Numbered from the stretch's first letter, positions 11,700 through 21,305 are shown. The stretch is 64,000 nucleotides of DNA from Dryas octopetala (GCA_963921425.1 OY992840.1:2501-66500); one strand, 5' to 3'. Translations and numbers: made by a program. The notes: generated by a model not told the origin, from the sequence alone.

Positions 11700-12256
11700 T
11701 GGCTTATTTTGTTTAATTGTCATGTTATGTTTTTATTTTTCTCCCCGAGCCGATGTGTGGCTCGGGTTTAATTTGATTTTTGAACAATATGTTGTTTGGA
11801 TTTATCTTGTTTGATTTTTATCAGTATTTTCTTTATGAGCAAAGTTATTATCAGTTCAACTCGGAAATTAAGCTAATGACATAACTAACAACACATGAAT
11901 AAGAAAAATGACAAAAGTGAAAAACATAATAAAACCCAGGCATTTTGAGATCGGCTCGGTATGCCTATCGCAATGAAAATGAGTGGTAATGATAAATTAG
12001 AACTTGTCTTCGGATCAGCTTGATAAGCATAACCAAGATAAGTAAAAATTTAAAAAACCCTAGTGATCCCAGATGGGCTCGGCATGCCCATTGAGATATT
12101 TAGGAATTTTGTTTTTTGAGAAAAATATTCAAACTTACTTTCAGATCGGCCCGGCATGCACGATGAAAGTTTTGGTTGGAGTGTATATTTTTCTTTTAGA
12201 AATATCCTGTTTGAACGTTAGGACTGTAGGAAGTCACTTCGGCTCGGACAGAGATT

Positions 12257-12614
12257 TTTATAGACCTGATGAGTCTGTAATATGCCGAGCATCGGGCCGG
12301 AAATGGCGCGCCAGCTCGACACATGAGTTTATAGACCTGATGAGTCTGTAATATGCCGAGCATCGGGCCGGAAATGGCGCGCCAGCTCGACACATGAGTT
12401 TATAGACCTGATGAGTCTGTAATATGCCGAGCATCGAGCCGGAAATGGCGCGCCAGCTCGACACATGAGTTTATAGACCTGATGAGTCTGTAATATTCCG
12501 AGCATCGGGCCGGAAATGGCGCGCCAGCTCGACACATGAGTTTATAGACCTGATGAGTCTGTAATGTACCGAGCGTCGGGCCGAAAGTGGCACTTCGGCT
12601 CGGCACATGGGTTT
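12257..12614. repeat. 71-bp tandem repeat, five copies
   Basis: Units begin at about 12260, 12331, 12402, 12473 and 12544 (ATAGACCTGATGAGTCTGTA...), each with a GGCGCGCC motif except the last. The first four are nearly identical and the fifth has diverged. The array lies between the 3' ends of pol and the antisense gene, the hypervariable region of Tat-type elements. Confidence 0.93.
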
Positions 12615-12823
12615 ACTATTTTTTCGAAGGAAACACTTAGATCTTTCCTCTTTGTTGAAAGTGTATAGGAGTAGAGTCCCCAGTGTTTGTTTCGAAAAAA
12701 TAAGAAGAAATGAGTCAAAATGTGTTCATCTCTTCATTGATTGGAATGGGTGCTAGGTCGGACAGTCCCCGATCCTAACCACATTTTTACTGGTAATAAG
12801 TCTTCAAGTGTTCAGCGTTCCAG

Positions 12824-15688
12824 CTATGCTTGAGAGGCTTCCCAGCCAGAGTGGCCAAGTTGTAAGTGCCAGGCTTGACTATGCGAGGGGATTCTGTATG
12901 GTCCGGTCCAGTTCGGATCGAATGAGCTCTCCTTGACAGCGAGGGGATTCTTCTTCATGACGAGGCTACCCAATCCGAAGCTCCTGGGTCTGACCCTTTG
13001 ATTGTAGTATTTGGCTACCCTCTGTTGGTAAGCGGCTCGGCAGAGATTGGCGTCGGTTCGCCTCTCCTCGATTATGTCTAGGCCGAGCTGAAGACCGGTG
13101 TCATTGGTCTCAGGATTGTACGTGCCGGTCCGGAATGAAGGAGTCCCCATTTCGACCGGGACGACAGCGTCAGTTCCGAACGCCAAGGCATAGGGTGTTT
13201 CCTTCGTCGAGTTGCGATAGGAAGTTCGGTAAGACCAAAGCACCTCTGGCAAGAGTTCAGGCCAATTCCCCTTAGCATTATCCAGTTTAGTCTTGAGGGT
13301 CTTCTTGATGATCTTGTTGATGGCCTCGACCTGTCCGTTCGACTGCGGATGGTAAGGCGCGGTGAAGCGCAAGTTGATGTTCAGACGTGAACAAAAACTC
13401 CTGAACTTCTTGCAGTCGAACTGTTTGCCATTGTCCGCAATGATGGTGTGCGGCATGCCGAACCGGCATATGATGTTCTTCCAGACGAAGGTCTCCATCC
13501 GTTCGGCTGTGGTTGTGGCTAGGGGCTCGGCCTCGGCCCACTTGGTGAAGTAGTCGACTGCTACTACCGCCATGGTGACCTGCCCTTTCGCCTTCGGCAT
13601 AGGGCCGATTAGATCGAGTCCCCACTGCGCGAACGGCCAGGGACTGGATATGGAGGTCAGCAACTGGGGAGGTTGATGAGGGACTGCGGCGAACTGCTGG
13701 CATTTGATACAAGCGCGGGACAGATGATCTGCGTCCTTGTTCAGCGTTGGCCAGAAGTAACCCTGTCTGATCGTCTTGTAGGCTAGGGCTCTTCCTCCAG
13801 AGTGGTTGCCGCATATCCCCTCGTGGATTTCTCTCAGCACATCCTGGCCTTCTTGGGGAGTGACACACCGCAAGTAAGGCAGGGAGAAACTCCTCTTGTA
13901 GAGCTGACCATCGATCATGCTAAACCGAGCCGACCTCGTTTTGATGAGACGTGCCTTGTCCCTCTCCGGGGGGAGGATCCCGGAGACCAAGTAGGTGATG
14001 ATCGGCGTCATCCAGTTCGGCTCGGCCTCGGTCTGCATGACAGTGACTTCGTTTTCGGCGGTGCTAGGTCTGTCCAGGATTTCAACTGGAACGTGCCTGG
14101 CGGACCCAGTATCCGTGGCCGAAGCCAGGCGTGCCAAGGCGTCGGCCCTGCAGTTTTCTGCCCTCGGGATTTGGGATATTCTGTATTTGTGGAAGTTCCC
14201 AAGTAGCAGACGAGTCTTCTCGAGGTAAGCAGTCATGCTAGGTTCTCGAGTCTCATACTCTCCCAATATCTGATTGACGATTAGTTGGGAGTCGCTGAAG
14301 ATGTTCAGTTTGGTCGCGCCGAGCTCCTTTGCCAATCTGAGCCCGGCGATGAGTGCTTCATACTCTGCTTCATTGTTGGATGCTTGAAATTTGAAGCGAA
14401 GAGCATACTCCATCACAACTTGTTCTGGGGAGATCAGAACAAGCCCGGCTCCGCTTCCCATGGCGTTGGAAGATCCGTCCACATAGAGGGTCCAGGTGAG
14501 GAGATCAACCTGGCCGCGTTCGTTGATTGTGTTCGGATCGGATGCCGTTGGCATAGCGTCGGTGCGCGGTGGGTCCTCCGTAGAGGTGGTCGACTCACAG
14601 ATGAAGTCCGACATAGCCTGACCCTTGATGGCCGTCCTGGGACGGTAGATGATGTCAAACTCGCCAAGCTCGACTGACCACTTGATGAGCCGACCCGAAG
14701 TCTCGGGTTTTGCCAGGATTTGTCTGAGCGGCTGATCCGTCAAGACAACGATTGAATGAGCCTGGAAGTAGGGCCTCAACTTCCGAGCCGAGCCGACCAG
14801 GGCGAGAGCCATCTTCTCGAACCTTGGATATCTGGTCTCGGCATCGGCGAGGGCTCGGCTCGTATAGAAGACGGGGTGTTGTACACCACCGACCTCTCTC
14901 ACTAGAACTGAGCTGAGAGCCGAGTCAGAGACAGAAAGGTAGAGAAAAAGTTCTTCACCTTCCTCTGGTTTGGATAAGATGGGAGGTTCCCCTATGTGCC
15001 TTTTCAGATCTTGAAAGGCCTGCTCGCATTGGGGGGTCCATTCTATGTTCTTCCCTGCTCCCCTTAAGGCTTTGAAGAAAGGGAGGCACCGGTCGGTGGA
15101 TTTCGAGATGAACCGGTTCAGGGCGGCAACTCTTCCAGTCAGACTCTGGATTTCCTTGCGTGTCCTTGGGGACTTCATGTCGATCAAAGCCTGGATCTTT
15201 TCTGGATTGGCCTCGATCCCCCGTTGGCTGACCAGGTAGCCGAGGAACTTTCCTGACCGAACCCCAAAGACACATTTGGCCGGGTTCAGCCGCATCTGAT
15301 ACTCCTTCAGGACCCCGAACATGTCTGAGAGGTCCCTGACGTGATCGTCCGCCTTGTTGCTTTTGACCAGCATGTCATCCACGTAAACCTCTACGGATTT
15401 GCCGATGGAAGATCTGAACATGTGGTTGACCAGCCTTTGGTAGGTGGCTCCGGCGTTTTTGAGTCCGAAGGGCATGACCTTGTAGCAGTACATGCCGCGG
15501 TCCGTTATGAAAGATGTGCCCTCCTGGTCGGACTTGTGCATGAGGATCTGGTTATACCCAGAATAAGCGTCCATGAAGCTGAGGAGCTGATGCCCTGCTG
15601 TCGCATCGACGAGCTGATCTATTATGGGCAAGGGAAAGCTATCCTTGGGACAAGCCCTGTTCAGATCGGTGAAGTCCACGCACATCCT
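12824..15688 (-). CDS. Gypsy element 1 pol: reverse transcriptase, RNase H, integrase
   Basis: Continues the gag-protease frame after the TAG at 15689-15691. It copies element RNA to DNA and integrates it. From the restart, RT motifs come first: VDFTDLNRACPKD, then VYVDDMLVK near residue 99. RNase H follows at about residue 400 (LYVDGSSNAMGSGAG, with DSQLIVNQ further on). The integrase HHCC zinc finger is at about 620-665 (HSGGRALAYKTIRQGYFWP, CIKCQQF). The DDE core has LDLIGPM, IIADNGKQFD and NGQVEAINKI. The frame ends at 12824 shortly after a GPYRI motif in the integrase tail. Apart from the upstream nonsense codon I see no break in about 950 residues, so the enzyme region is well preserved. 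Confidence 0.93.
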   Translation of the reverse strand, partial: RMCVDFTDLNRACPKDSFPLPIIDQLVDATAGHQLLSFMDAYSGYNQILMHKSDQEGTSFITDRGMYCYKVMPFGLKNAGATYQRLVNHMFRSSIGKSVEVYVDDMLVKSNKADDHVRDLSDMFGVLKEYQMRLNPAKCVFGVRSGKFLGYLVSQRGIEANPEKIQALIDMKSPRTRKEIQSLTGRVAALNRFISKSTDRCLPFFKALRGAGKNIEWTPQCEQAFQDLKRHIGEPPILSKPEEGEELFLYLSVSDSALSSVLVREVGGVQHPVFYTSRALADAETRYPRFEKMALALVGSARKLRPYFQAHSIVVLTDQPLRQILAKPETSGRLIKWSVELGEFDIIYRPRTAIKGQAMSDFICESTTSTEDPPRTDAMPTASDPNTINERGQVDLLTWTLYVDGSSNAMGSGAGLVLISPEQVVMEYALRFKFQASNNEAEYEALIAGLRLAKELGATKLNIFSDSQLIVNQILGEYETREPSMTAYLEKTRLLLGNFHKYRISQIPRAENCRADALARLASATDTGSARHVPVEILDRPSTAENEVTVMQTEAEPNWMTPIITYLVSGILPPERDKARLIKTRSARFSMIDGQLYKRSFSLPYLRCVTPQEGQDVLREIHEGICGNHSGGRALAYKTIRQGYFWPTLNKDADHLSRACIKCQQFAAVPHQPPQLLTSISSPWPFAQWGLDLIGPMPKAKGQVTMAVVAVDYFTKWAEAEPLATTTAERMETFVWKNIICRFGMPHTIIADNGKQFDCKKFRSFCSRLNINLRFTAPYHPQSNGQVEAINKIIKKTLKTKLDNAKGNWPELLPEVLWSYRTSYRNSTKETPYALAFGTDAVVPVEMGTPSFRTGTYNPETNDTGLQLGLDIIEERRTDANLCRAAYQQRVAKYYNQRVRPRSFGLGSLVMKKNPLAVKESSFDPNWTGPYRIPSHSQAWHLQLGHSGWEASQA

Positions 15689-18600
15689 CTACTTCCCGTT
15701 GTTCTTTTTCACCATGACCACGTTGGCAAGCCAGTCGGGATAATTGACCTCCCGGATGAACCCGTTGTTCTGCAACTTGGTTACCTCCTCAGCCATGGCG
15801 GCGTATCGGACCGGATCGTATGACCTCCTCTTCTGACGGACCGGTTTGCATCCCGGGTCGGTGTTCAGCCTGTGGGTGATCACGTCAGACGATATGCCTG
15901 GCATGTCATCGTAAGACCAGGCGAACACTTCCGTATTGGCACGGAGGAAGTCGACTATGGCAGAACGTTGCTCGGGGCTGATCTGAGTACCCACCCGGAC
16001 GAGCCGATCCGGTGTCTCGACCGAGATCGGCACTTCTTCCCAAGCCTCGGCGGGAAGGGGCCGAGAATCTGGGTTCGGCTCGGAAGTGAAGTCGAATGTT
16101 TCCGCCCTCGGCCATCTGCCTGAATCAGCGATGGAGTCAAGTTCCTGTGAGTTCGGCAGTTGACCCTTCTGCTTGATCGAAGCGGCGTAGCAAGACCGAG
16201 CCGAGCACTGGTCTCCCTGAATGACGATGCAGTCGTCGCCCACCGGACATTTGATGAGGAGGTTGGCGTAATGGACGATGCAGTCAAGGTCGACCAGAGC
16301 CGGTCTGCCCAGAATGATGTTGTAGGCTGACGGCCGCTTGACGACGATGAAGTACGTCATGCAGGTCTTCTTGATCGGTCCCTTCCCGAGCGAAAGGGGA
16401 AGGTAAATGTGTCCGAGGGGCTGAACCACTTCTCCCCCGAATCCGACCAAGGCAGGTGTATCGGTCTCCAGCTTATCTTCGCCGATTCCCATCTGCGCGA
16501 ACGCAGAGTGGTAGAGGATGTTGACTGAGCTCCCTCCATCGATGAAGGAGCGTGCAATGGTAGTTCCGGCCACCTCAGCCACTATGACGACCGGATCATA
16601 GTGGGGGAAGATGGTCTCATTTGCTTCGTTAGGCTCGAAGGTGACCGGTGCCCAGTCTTTCCGTTGTCTTTTGGAAGTGCTGGGCTGACCCGCTTGGATC
16701 GACAGGGACTCGTGAGCTTGAGCCGCCTGTCTGACATACTCCTTCTGGGATCGGTTAAAGCTTCCCACGAAGGTTGGTCCCCCGCCGATTGATCCGATGG
16801 CAGCATCCTGGACCTCGATGGTGTTGGTGGGCTTCTTCGGCGCGGCCTTGGGTACCCTAGGCCCACCGGCCAGGAATTGATTGATCTTACCCGCCCGGGC
16901 AAGAGTCTCAATCCCGTCGCGGAGAGCGTAGCAATCACCCGTGACGTGGCCGTGATTGGAGTGGTATTTGCAGAAGACGCCCTCCCTGATTTTGTCTGGG
17001 GGTGGTCCCTTGATCTCCCTGGCAGCTGGGAGTTGGTCCTTGATCTTGGAAAAGATCGCCTCCAGACCGGCATTGAGGGGAGTGTACTCCGTGTACTGGA
17101 CAAACTTGGGCCCCTTGCCCAGAAGTTGGCGTGGCTCCTCGGTCCTGGTCTTCTTGGATTGGACCTGGGGTTTGGGACTTGCAACCTCTCCCTCCTTCCT
17201 CTTGGCCGAGGTCGGCCTGGGATTCAGGGCCTCCACTTGAGCATCCCACTCCTCAGCCCGCGCCCACTTAGTGGCTTCGGCAGAGAGCTCATCGTAAGTG
17301 GAGGGAGGATTCCTCATTAGGTGGGAGCGGAGTCCCCCGGCGTGCAGACCTTGCATGAGGGCGTTCTTAGCTGACATATCGTCGCAATCGTCGCACTTCG
17401 TATATTCGATGTTGAAGCGGATCAGATAGGCCTTGAGGCTCTCCTCTTCCTGCTGCTTAATGAGCGACATATCGTTCAAGTTGTAGAGTCGTTCGGATAC
17501 AACCCGATATCTCGCCAGGAAGGCCCTCCAGAGGTCGGAGAAGGAGTCGATGGAGTTCGGTTGGAGAGTTCGGAACCATCCCCGAGCCGAGCCCTTCAAG
17601 GTCGAAGGGAAGATTCTGCACTTCGCGGCTTCAGATGCCTGGCGGGCCTCCATGGCGTATCTGAAGCTGTCAAGATGGTCGTAGGGATCCTTGGCCCCAT
17701 CGTACTGATCCATCTTGGGGGGCTTGGTGTCGCGGGAGACCTCAGCATCCATGATTCTGCTGGTGTACGGGAGGGGGAGTTCCTCCCCGTGGTCGGCTCT
17801 ACCGGTGTACCCCCTGGAAACCTCGACGTGGCCGAGCCGATCGTGGACGCTCCGGATTTGGTCCTGGACCAAAGTCCGGACAAGATTTTCCACGTCGGGC
17901 GGGGTCGGCTCGGCCGCATTTTCCCCTGAGCATTCGGCCTGGTTACCAAGTCTCTCACTCACCGGCTGGCGAGTGATCCTCTCGCTCACCGGTCGTCGAT
18001 CCGACATGATCATAGTCGATCCCAGTCGGTCGCTCACCGATCGTCTCCCTGAGTGAGCTCCTGACGGGGAAGGATCCTGGCCGGTGATAGGGCCGAGCCT
18101 ATCCCCAACCGGGACCCTGGTTTCGGCCGAATCGGCTGGACTGTTGGCCCCCAACCTGGATTGGGCCGGGGGTCGCCGGTTTGTATTCGGGTCGGCACGG
18201 TCTCCGCTCGAATTCCTGGGGACCCGCTTCCCGAAAGCCGCCTGTTTTTGCTGAAGAAGACGGTGGGCGTTTAGGCATTCGGCTTGTTCGGCCGGGGGCA
18301 TGTCTTCGAAGCCCGGGAAGACGTAATCAGAATCCTGTCGATCGGGCTGGTCGTTCGGCTCGGCAGGAGTGCTTTGCCGAGAAGGAGACGGTGAAAGGAC
18401 CTTCTGCTCGGTTCGGGTCCGGCGCGATCGGAAACCCGATCCCCCACTGTTCTCGAGCTGAGCACGATGGCGCGCAAGTTCCCCGGCCAGCTCGGCCTGT
18501 TTTGCGAGCAGCTCATTATTCTGCTTCAGGAGTGCATTCTCAGCGGCTAGATGTCGCTGGCTCTCCTTAAGGAGTTTATGAGCAGCTCGGATTTTCGAGG

Positions 18601-18727
18601 GACCTTTGGACTTTGATGTCCTGGGGAATTGTGCTCCCCTTGTCTTTTCAGGTGTTTCAGGCTGATGTTGTTCATCATTCTGAGACGCCCCTGAAGAAGA
18701 ACTGGTGTCCCGAAAGATGGTAGTCAT
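15689..18727 (-). CDS. Gypsy element 1 gag and protease, ending in a premature TAG
   Basis: About 1012 residues from the ATG at 18727 (MTTIFRDTSSSSG). The open frame extends to about 18775, but with no upstream ATG. After a coiled-coil/low-complexity N-terminal region, the retrotransposon gag domain lies at about residues 365-470 (FPSTLKGSARGWF, EEESLKAYLIRFN). A Zn-knuckle-like CKYHSNHGHVTGDC is near 600, and the aspartic protease active site IDGGSSVNIL is near 730. The frame runs on through the start of the RT region (KKNNGK) and stops at TAG 15689-15691. In the second gypsy element the same position is TGG (NGKWRMCVDF), so this is a Trp-to-stop change. It removes all of RT-RNase H-integrase unless read through. 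Confidence 0.92.
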   Translation of the reverse strand: MTTIFRDTSSSSGASQNDEQHQPETPEKTRGAQFPRTSKSKGPSKIRAAHKLLKESQRHLAAENALLKQNNELLAKQAELAGELARHRAQLENSGGSGFRSRRTRTEQKVLSPSPSRQSTPAEPNDQPDRQDSDYVFPGFEDMPPAEQAECLNAHRLLQQKQAAFGKRVPRNSSGDRADPNTNRRPPAQSRLGANSPADSAETRVPVGDRLGPITGQDPSPSGAHSGRRSVSDRLGSTMIMSDRRPVSERITRQPVSERLGNQAECSGENAAEPTPPDVENLVRTLVQDQIRSVHDRLGHVEVSRGYTGRADHGEELPLPYTSRIMDAEVSRDTKPPKMDQYDGAKDPYDHLDSFRYAMEARQASEAAKCRIFPSTLKGSARGWFRTLQPNSIDSFSDLWRAFLARYRVVSERLYNLNDMSLIKQQEEESLKAYLIRFNIEYTKCDDCDDMSAKNALMQGLHAGGLRSHLMRNPPSTYDELSAEATKWARAEEWDAQVEALNPRPTSAKRKEGEVASPKPQVQSKKTRTEEPRQLLGKGPKFVQYTEYTPLNAGLEAIFSKIKDQLPAAREIKGPPPDKIREGVFCKYHSNHGHVTGDCYALRDGIETLARAGKINQFLAGGPRVPKAAPKKPTNTIEVQDAAIGSIGGGPTFVGSFNRSQKEYVRQAAQAHESLSIQAGQPSTSKRQRKDWAPVTFEPNEANETIFPHYDPVVIVAEVAGTTIARSFIDGGSSVNILYHSAFAQMGIGEDKLETDTPALVGFGGEVVQPLGHIYLPLSLGKGPIKKTCMTYFIVVKRPSAYNIILGRPALVDLDCIVHYANLLIKCPVGDDCIVIQGDQCSARSCYAASIKQKGQLPNSQELDSIADSGRWPRAETFDFTSEPNPDSRPLPAEAWEEVPISVETPDRLVRVGTQISPEQRSAIVDFLRANTEVFAWSYDDMPGISSDVITHRLNTDPGCKPVRQKRRSYDPVRYAAMAEEVTKLQNNGFIREVNYPDWLANVVMVKKNNGK

Positions 18728-18791
18728 GATGACTTGCGTGAAGGAAGAGCTTAGCACTTGCGGTGATGAACACAACGGCTGAAGTCAGATT

Positions 18792-18808
18792 CCCACAGAC
18801 GGCGCCAA
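18792..18808 (-). promoter_or_regulatory. Primer-binding site of gypsy element 1
   Basis: On the minus strand TGGCGCCGTCTGTGGGA begins two bases after the 5' LTR. It starts with the TGGCGCC that complements CCA-ended tRNA 3' ends such as tRNA-Asp; the exact tRNA is uncertain. Confidence 0.75.
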
Positions 18809-18810
18809 TC

Positions 18811-19878
18811 TGTTGATGCAAATTCTCGTAAGGTAGATGCAACAACTCAGAATAGATGATCTGGCTGATCAGGTGCTTTGCTGGATGATGAAGTGGATGT
18901 TGGTTGAGATCTTCCTGCAAAAGAAACAAGATCAAAGGAGATGGACCGGTGTGGTACCAGCCAAACACACTCTGATGATGAAATCAGTGATGGTGTTTGA
19001 TGGTGGGTGAGGAAGAACAGAGGATGAACTTGGGAGAATAGGAAAAACAAGGCAAATGTTCTGGGTTATTCTCAGCAAGTTGGGTAAGCTCCTTGGTGAG
19101 TGGAAATTTTGTGTAAGTGTTTGTGGGTAGATGCATAGATTGCTAGATCCTTCATTTTGTGCATATGTCGTGCCTTATATAGGCAAAGGAAGACTTAATG
19201 AATAAGTTACCTGTATGTGAATGAATGGTTGCCAGAGATCCACGCACCTGGTCAGACCTAGTTGCATGTTCAGCTGCTTACTTCCTCAGCATTCAATGTT
19301 GCATTGAATGCTCCATTAAATGCAAGGTTGGAAGGTTCAGGCAAACTGCCCCAGTAGTCATGAATGCAGACTGGATATTCTATCTGTCAGAAGAATGGCG
19401 TCAGGTGCATTTAAGTGTGGCGGTTCGTCCCAGCGTGATCTACCCGGGAATGGCGGCGGAGAGCCGAGCCGAGCCGATACAAGCACATGCTCTTATGCGT
19501 TGACATGAAGTCCATGTGTGGTCGGATCGGACATGGGATTCCAGACCGAGCTGATCCAGTAAACTGGGGTCTTTCCGAGCTCTAACTGGCCGACGCCAGA
19601 ACTCGAAAAGAGACCATCCCCTGCGCCGAGCCGAGCCGAACCGGGATGACCGTGGAAAGATGGTCACTCGATCCCTTGAAAGATCATCGGTTCGGCTCGG
19701 ACCGAACATGGTGGGCCCGGCGTGAAAACTTGGTCTGAGCTGGCAGAGGAAATGCTGACCAGTGATGATGTGGAGGTCAAAGTTTGACCACTGAGAGTCA
19801 ACTCCGAGATGGATGTTGACCAGCCACGTGTCGAGCCGTGATTGGCTGTTCGGATCTATGTGGATTTTCCCACAAACA
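18811..19878 (-). repeat. 5' LTR of gypsy element 1
   Basis: 1068 bp, the partner of 7629-8696. The minus-strand TATA box TATATAAGG at about 19174-19183 would start the element transcript towards gag. Confidence 0.95.
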
Positions 19879-20716
19879 CAGCGGTTGGAATAGCTCCTTT
19901 TCCCAATCCAACAGCGTAAAGCAAGGCCTATAAATACCAAAAAAAGAAGAAAAGAAATGCAAACTCACTATAATATTCAGCAAAGATGATGGTTAGGTTA
20001 GGCATGCTAGGAGAGGGAGGTACCTGAGTGGCAAGGACTCCACTAATTTGGCTGGCGACGCCCTGAACTCGTCTCCATAGAGAGTAGTCCAAGTAATCGC
20101 TGGTAACGCAGTGGGGAAAGCCTTCTGGGAGCATCAATCGCATAAAGAGATGTCTGCATTGCAACCAAAGATTCCCAACACTTATTGAACCAAAACTAAC
20201 ACCGTGAGCAACAACAAAAGCATCCTTAACAAAATCAGGAATAAGCTTGGTCCACTTGCCTCCCCTCACTTCCCACACAGTCTCACACTCCTCTGATGCC
20301 AGCGCATAAGCCAATAGGAGGTGACAGAAACAACATGCCACAGAGCAGAAGACGAGGGAGAAGAAAAAGGGGTGATGAGACTGGCCAGAAGAACCCGAGG
20401 AGGAACCACTATCCTCATGCCACCCCCATGAGGATGACCCAAATAGGTTACTCCAGCCGCCGCCGCCGCCGCCGCCGTTGTTGCCAGAGTCACAGCCGCC
20501 ATTGCCCAGCAGGATAGTAGGTGCATTAAATCGTTTTGAAGGCAGCCCATGAACGTGAGATTGTGATGCCTTGAGAAGAAGCGAAGACAACAACACTGGA
20601 CTGGATTTTAGAGCAGATGACCATGGCGCACCAGAACTGCTATCACGGACGTAAGTAGGTGGTAGAGGTGGTGTAATGCTTCCTTGGACGCACAAGGACT
20701 TGCAAGCGCACCCCAT
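19879..20716 (-). CDS. RUS1: RUS1-like gene, 5' portion: exon 1 and first 49 bp of exon 2
   Basis: Exon 1 is 20024-20716 and ends ...SGVLATQ at the donor CAG|GTACCT. A 96-bp intron (19928-20023) ends TTTATAG, and exon 2 resumes at 19927 with [16 protein letters not shown] before the retrotransposon boundary at 19878. The first part of exon 1 (about residues 1-100) is rich in Ser, Gly and basic residues, as in a plastid targeting leader. A poly-Gly run and a hydrophobic segment ([20 protein letters not shown]) follow. If transcribed alone, this piece would read into the element's 5' LTR. Confidence 0.85.
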
Positions 20717-21084
20717 CTCTCCTTCCTTTCCCACTGACCCGCTTCCCTCTCTCCCCCTCTTTTTCTAACTTTTTCTTTCCTTTTTTTTTTTTTCGTTTCT
20801 ACAAACCTAATCGTGCCGTCTTTGCACGGATACGGATACCGCCTTTCTAAGTTTTATTTTTTCGGTCTCGGGTCGGGACCAACTTTATTTTGTTTGCCGG
20901 CACCATTAAACTCTTAAAAAAAAAAAAAAAAAAAACTCTTAAAGAGATGGTCCCTAAGTTGTAAATTAAAATGGAAAATGACATGTACACTAAATTTTGT
21001 TCATCAAATTTATTTAATATGATGTGTCAATATTATGTTAGGATTAAATAATGAGCCATAGTGAGTCCAGAAAAGATTGATGAC
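20717..21084. other. RUS1 upstream region
   Basis: CT-rich on the plus strand (GA-rich leader on the minus strand) near 20730-20800, with a T run near 20780 and an A run near 20917-20935. No TATA box stands out. The region separates the RUS1 start from the inverted exon copy. Confidence 0.5.
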
Positions 21085-21305
21085 TATGCATCTGTCAATT
21101 AGGTCTTAAGGATGGAATTGGATACCTCCGCAAAATTATGCTCTCCAAATATGGAAGGCATTTTGATGTCAATCCAAAAGGGTGGAGGTTGTTTGCTGAT
21201 CATCTTCAAAATGCTGCCTTTGGAATGGAGATGCTCACTCATGCATTTCCCCATCTGTCTTTTAATTGGTGTTGCTTGCACTTATACAGGTTATTTGGTA
21301 GATGT
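21085..21305 (+). pseudogene. Inverted partial duplicate of RUS1 exon 2
   Basis: Reads [20 protein letters not shown] and onward, nearly the same as RUS1 exon 2, but on the plus strand about 370 bp upstream of the RUS1 start. The copy includes bases before the exon match (tgtcaatt) and the splice donor (CAGGTTATTT), so it is a DNA-level copy. It differs by scattered substitutions and a deletion of about 24 bases in the region encoding [10 protein letters not shown]. It has no start codon and no neighbouring exons, so it is not functional as a gene. Confidence 0.85.

Larger units (their letters stand above)
7629..19878 (-). mobile_element. Ty3/gypsy retrotransposon, Tat-type, nearly complete, inserted in RUS1 exon 2
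   Basis: A 12,250-bp element with direct repeats of exactly 1068 bp at both ends. Its LTRs begin TGTTGATGC and end CACAAACA when read on the plus strand. The 5-bp target duplication cagcg lies at 7624-7628 and 19879-19883. The element reads on the minus strand: 5' LTR (18811-19878), PBS, gag-protease, RT-RNase H-integrase, a tandem repeat, an antisense gene, PPT and 3' LTR (7629-8696). By eye the LTRs differ at about six sites (about 0.6%), so insertion is recent on the scale of plant LTR elements. Integrase-last gene order makes it gypsy. The extra gene between pol and the 3' LTR and a PBS beginning TGGCGCC fit the Tat lineage (Grande, RIRE2, Retand, Ogre relatives). One nonsense codon interrupts pol, and the antisense gene is frameshifted. 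Confidence 0.96.
2987..20716 (-). pseudogene. RUS1: RUS1-like (ROOT UV-B SENSITIVE, DUF647) gene, split by a gypsy element in exon 2
   Basis: RUS proteins are plant DUF647 proteins; RUS1 is needed for early seedling growth and UV-B responses and is reported in plastids. Seven exons can be read with GT-AG borders: 20024-20716, 19879-19927 plus 7397-7623 (exon 2, interrupted), 7010-7066, 6629-6827, 5708-5823, 3881-4057 and 2987-3271. Together they give an unbroken frame of about 600 residues, close to the usual RUS1 length. Exon 1 encodes an N-terminal basic/Ser-rich, Gly-rich leader and a hydrophobic stretch, then [23 protein letters not shown] sequence. Exons 2-4 hold the DUF647 core ([31 protein letters not shown]). 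Exon 7 ends [19 protein letters not shown] chose the ATG at 20716 because no other ATG lies upstream in that frame. The 12.25-kb insertion between IPTA and ATVNW should abolish the full-length product; apart from this the gene looks functional. The paralogue assignment (RUS1 rather than RUS2-6) is less certain. Confidence 0.85.

Noticed and set aside
12260..12614. CTGATGA followed by GAAA in each 71-bp repeat, resembling a hammerhead ribozyme core
   Set aside because: In most units the base before GAAA cannot pair with the G after CTGATGA, stem II does not form, and CTGATGA is simply the loop of a short AGAC/GTCT hairpin. Only the last unit has CGAAA, and its stem II is still weak.
12196..12614. 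Overlapping small frames on the minus strand repeated every 71 bp
   Set aside because: They are the tandem repeat read as codons; there is no gene.
13802..18570. Plus-strand open frames opposite gag-pol of gypsy element 1 (for example 15341-15823, 16877-17320 and 17561-17929)
   Set aside because: They are antisense shadows of the conserved polyprotein, with no splice structure or recognisable domain, unlike the antisense gene at 9343-11699.
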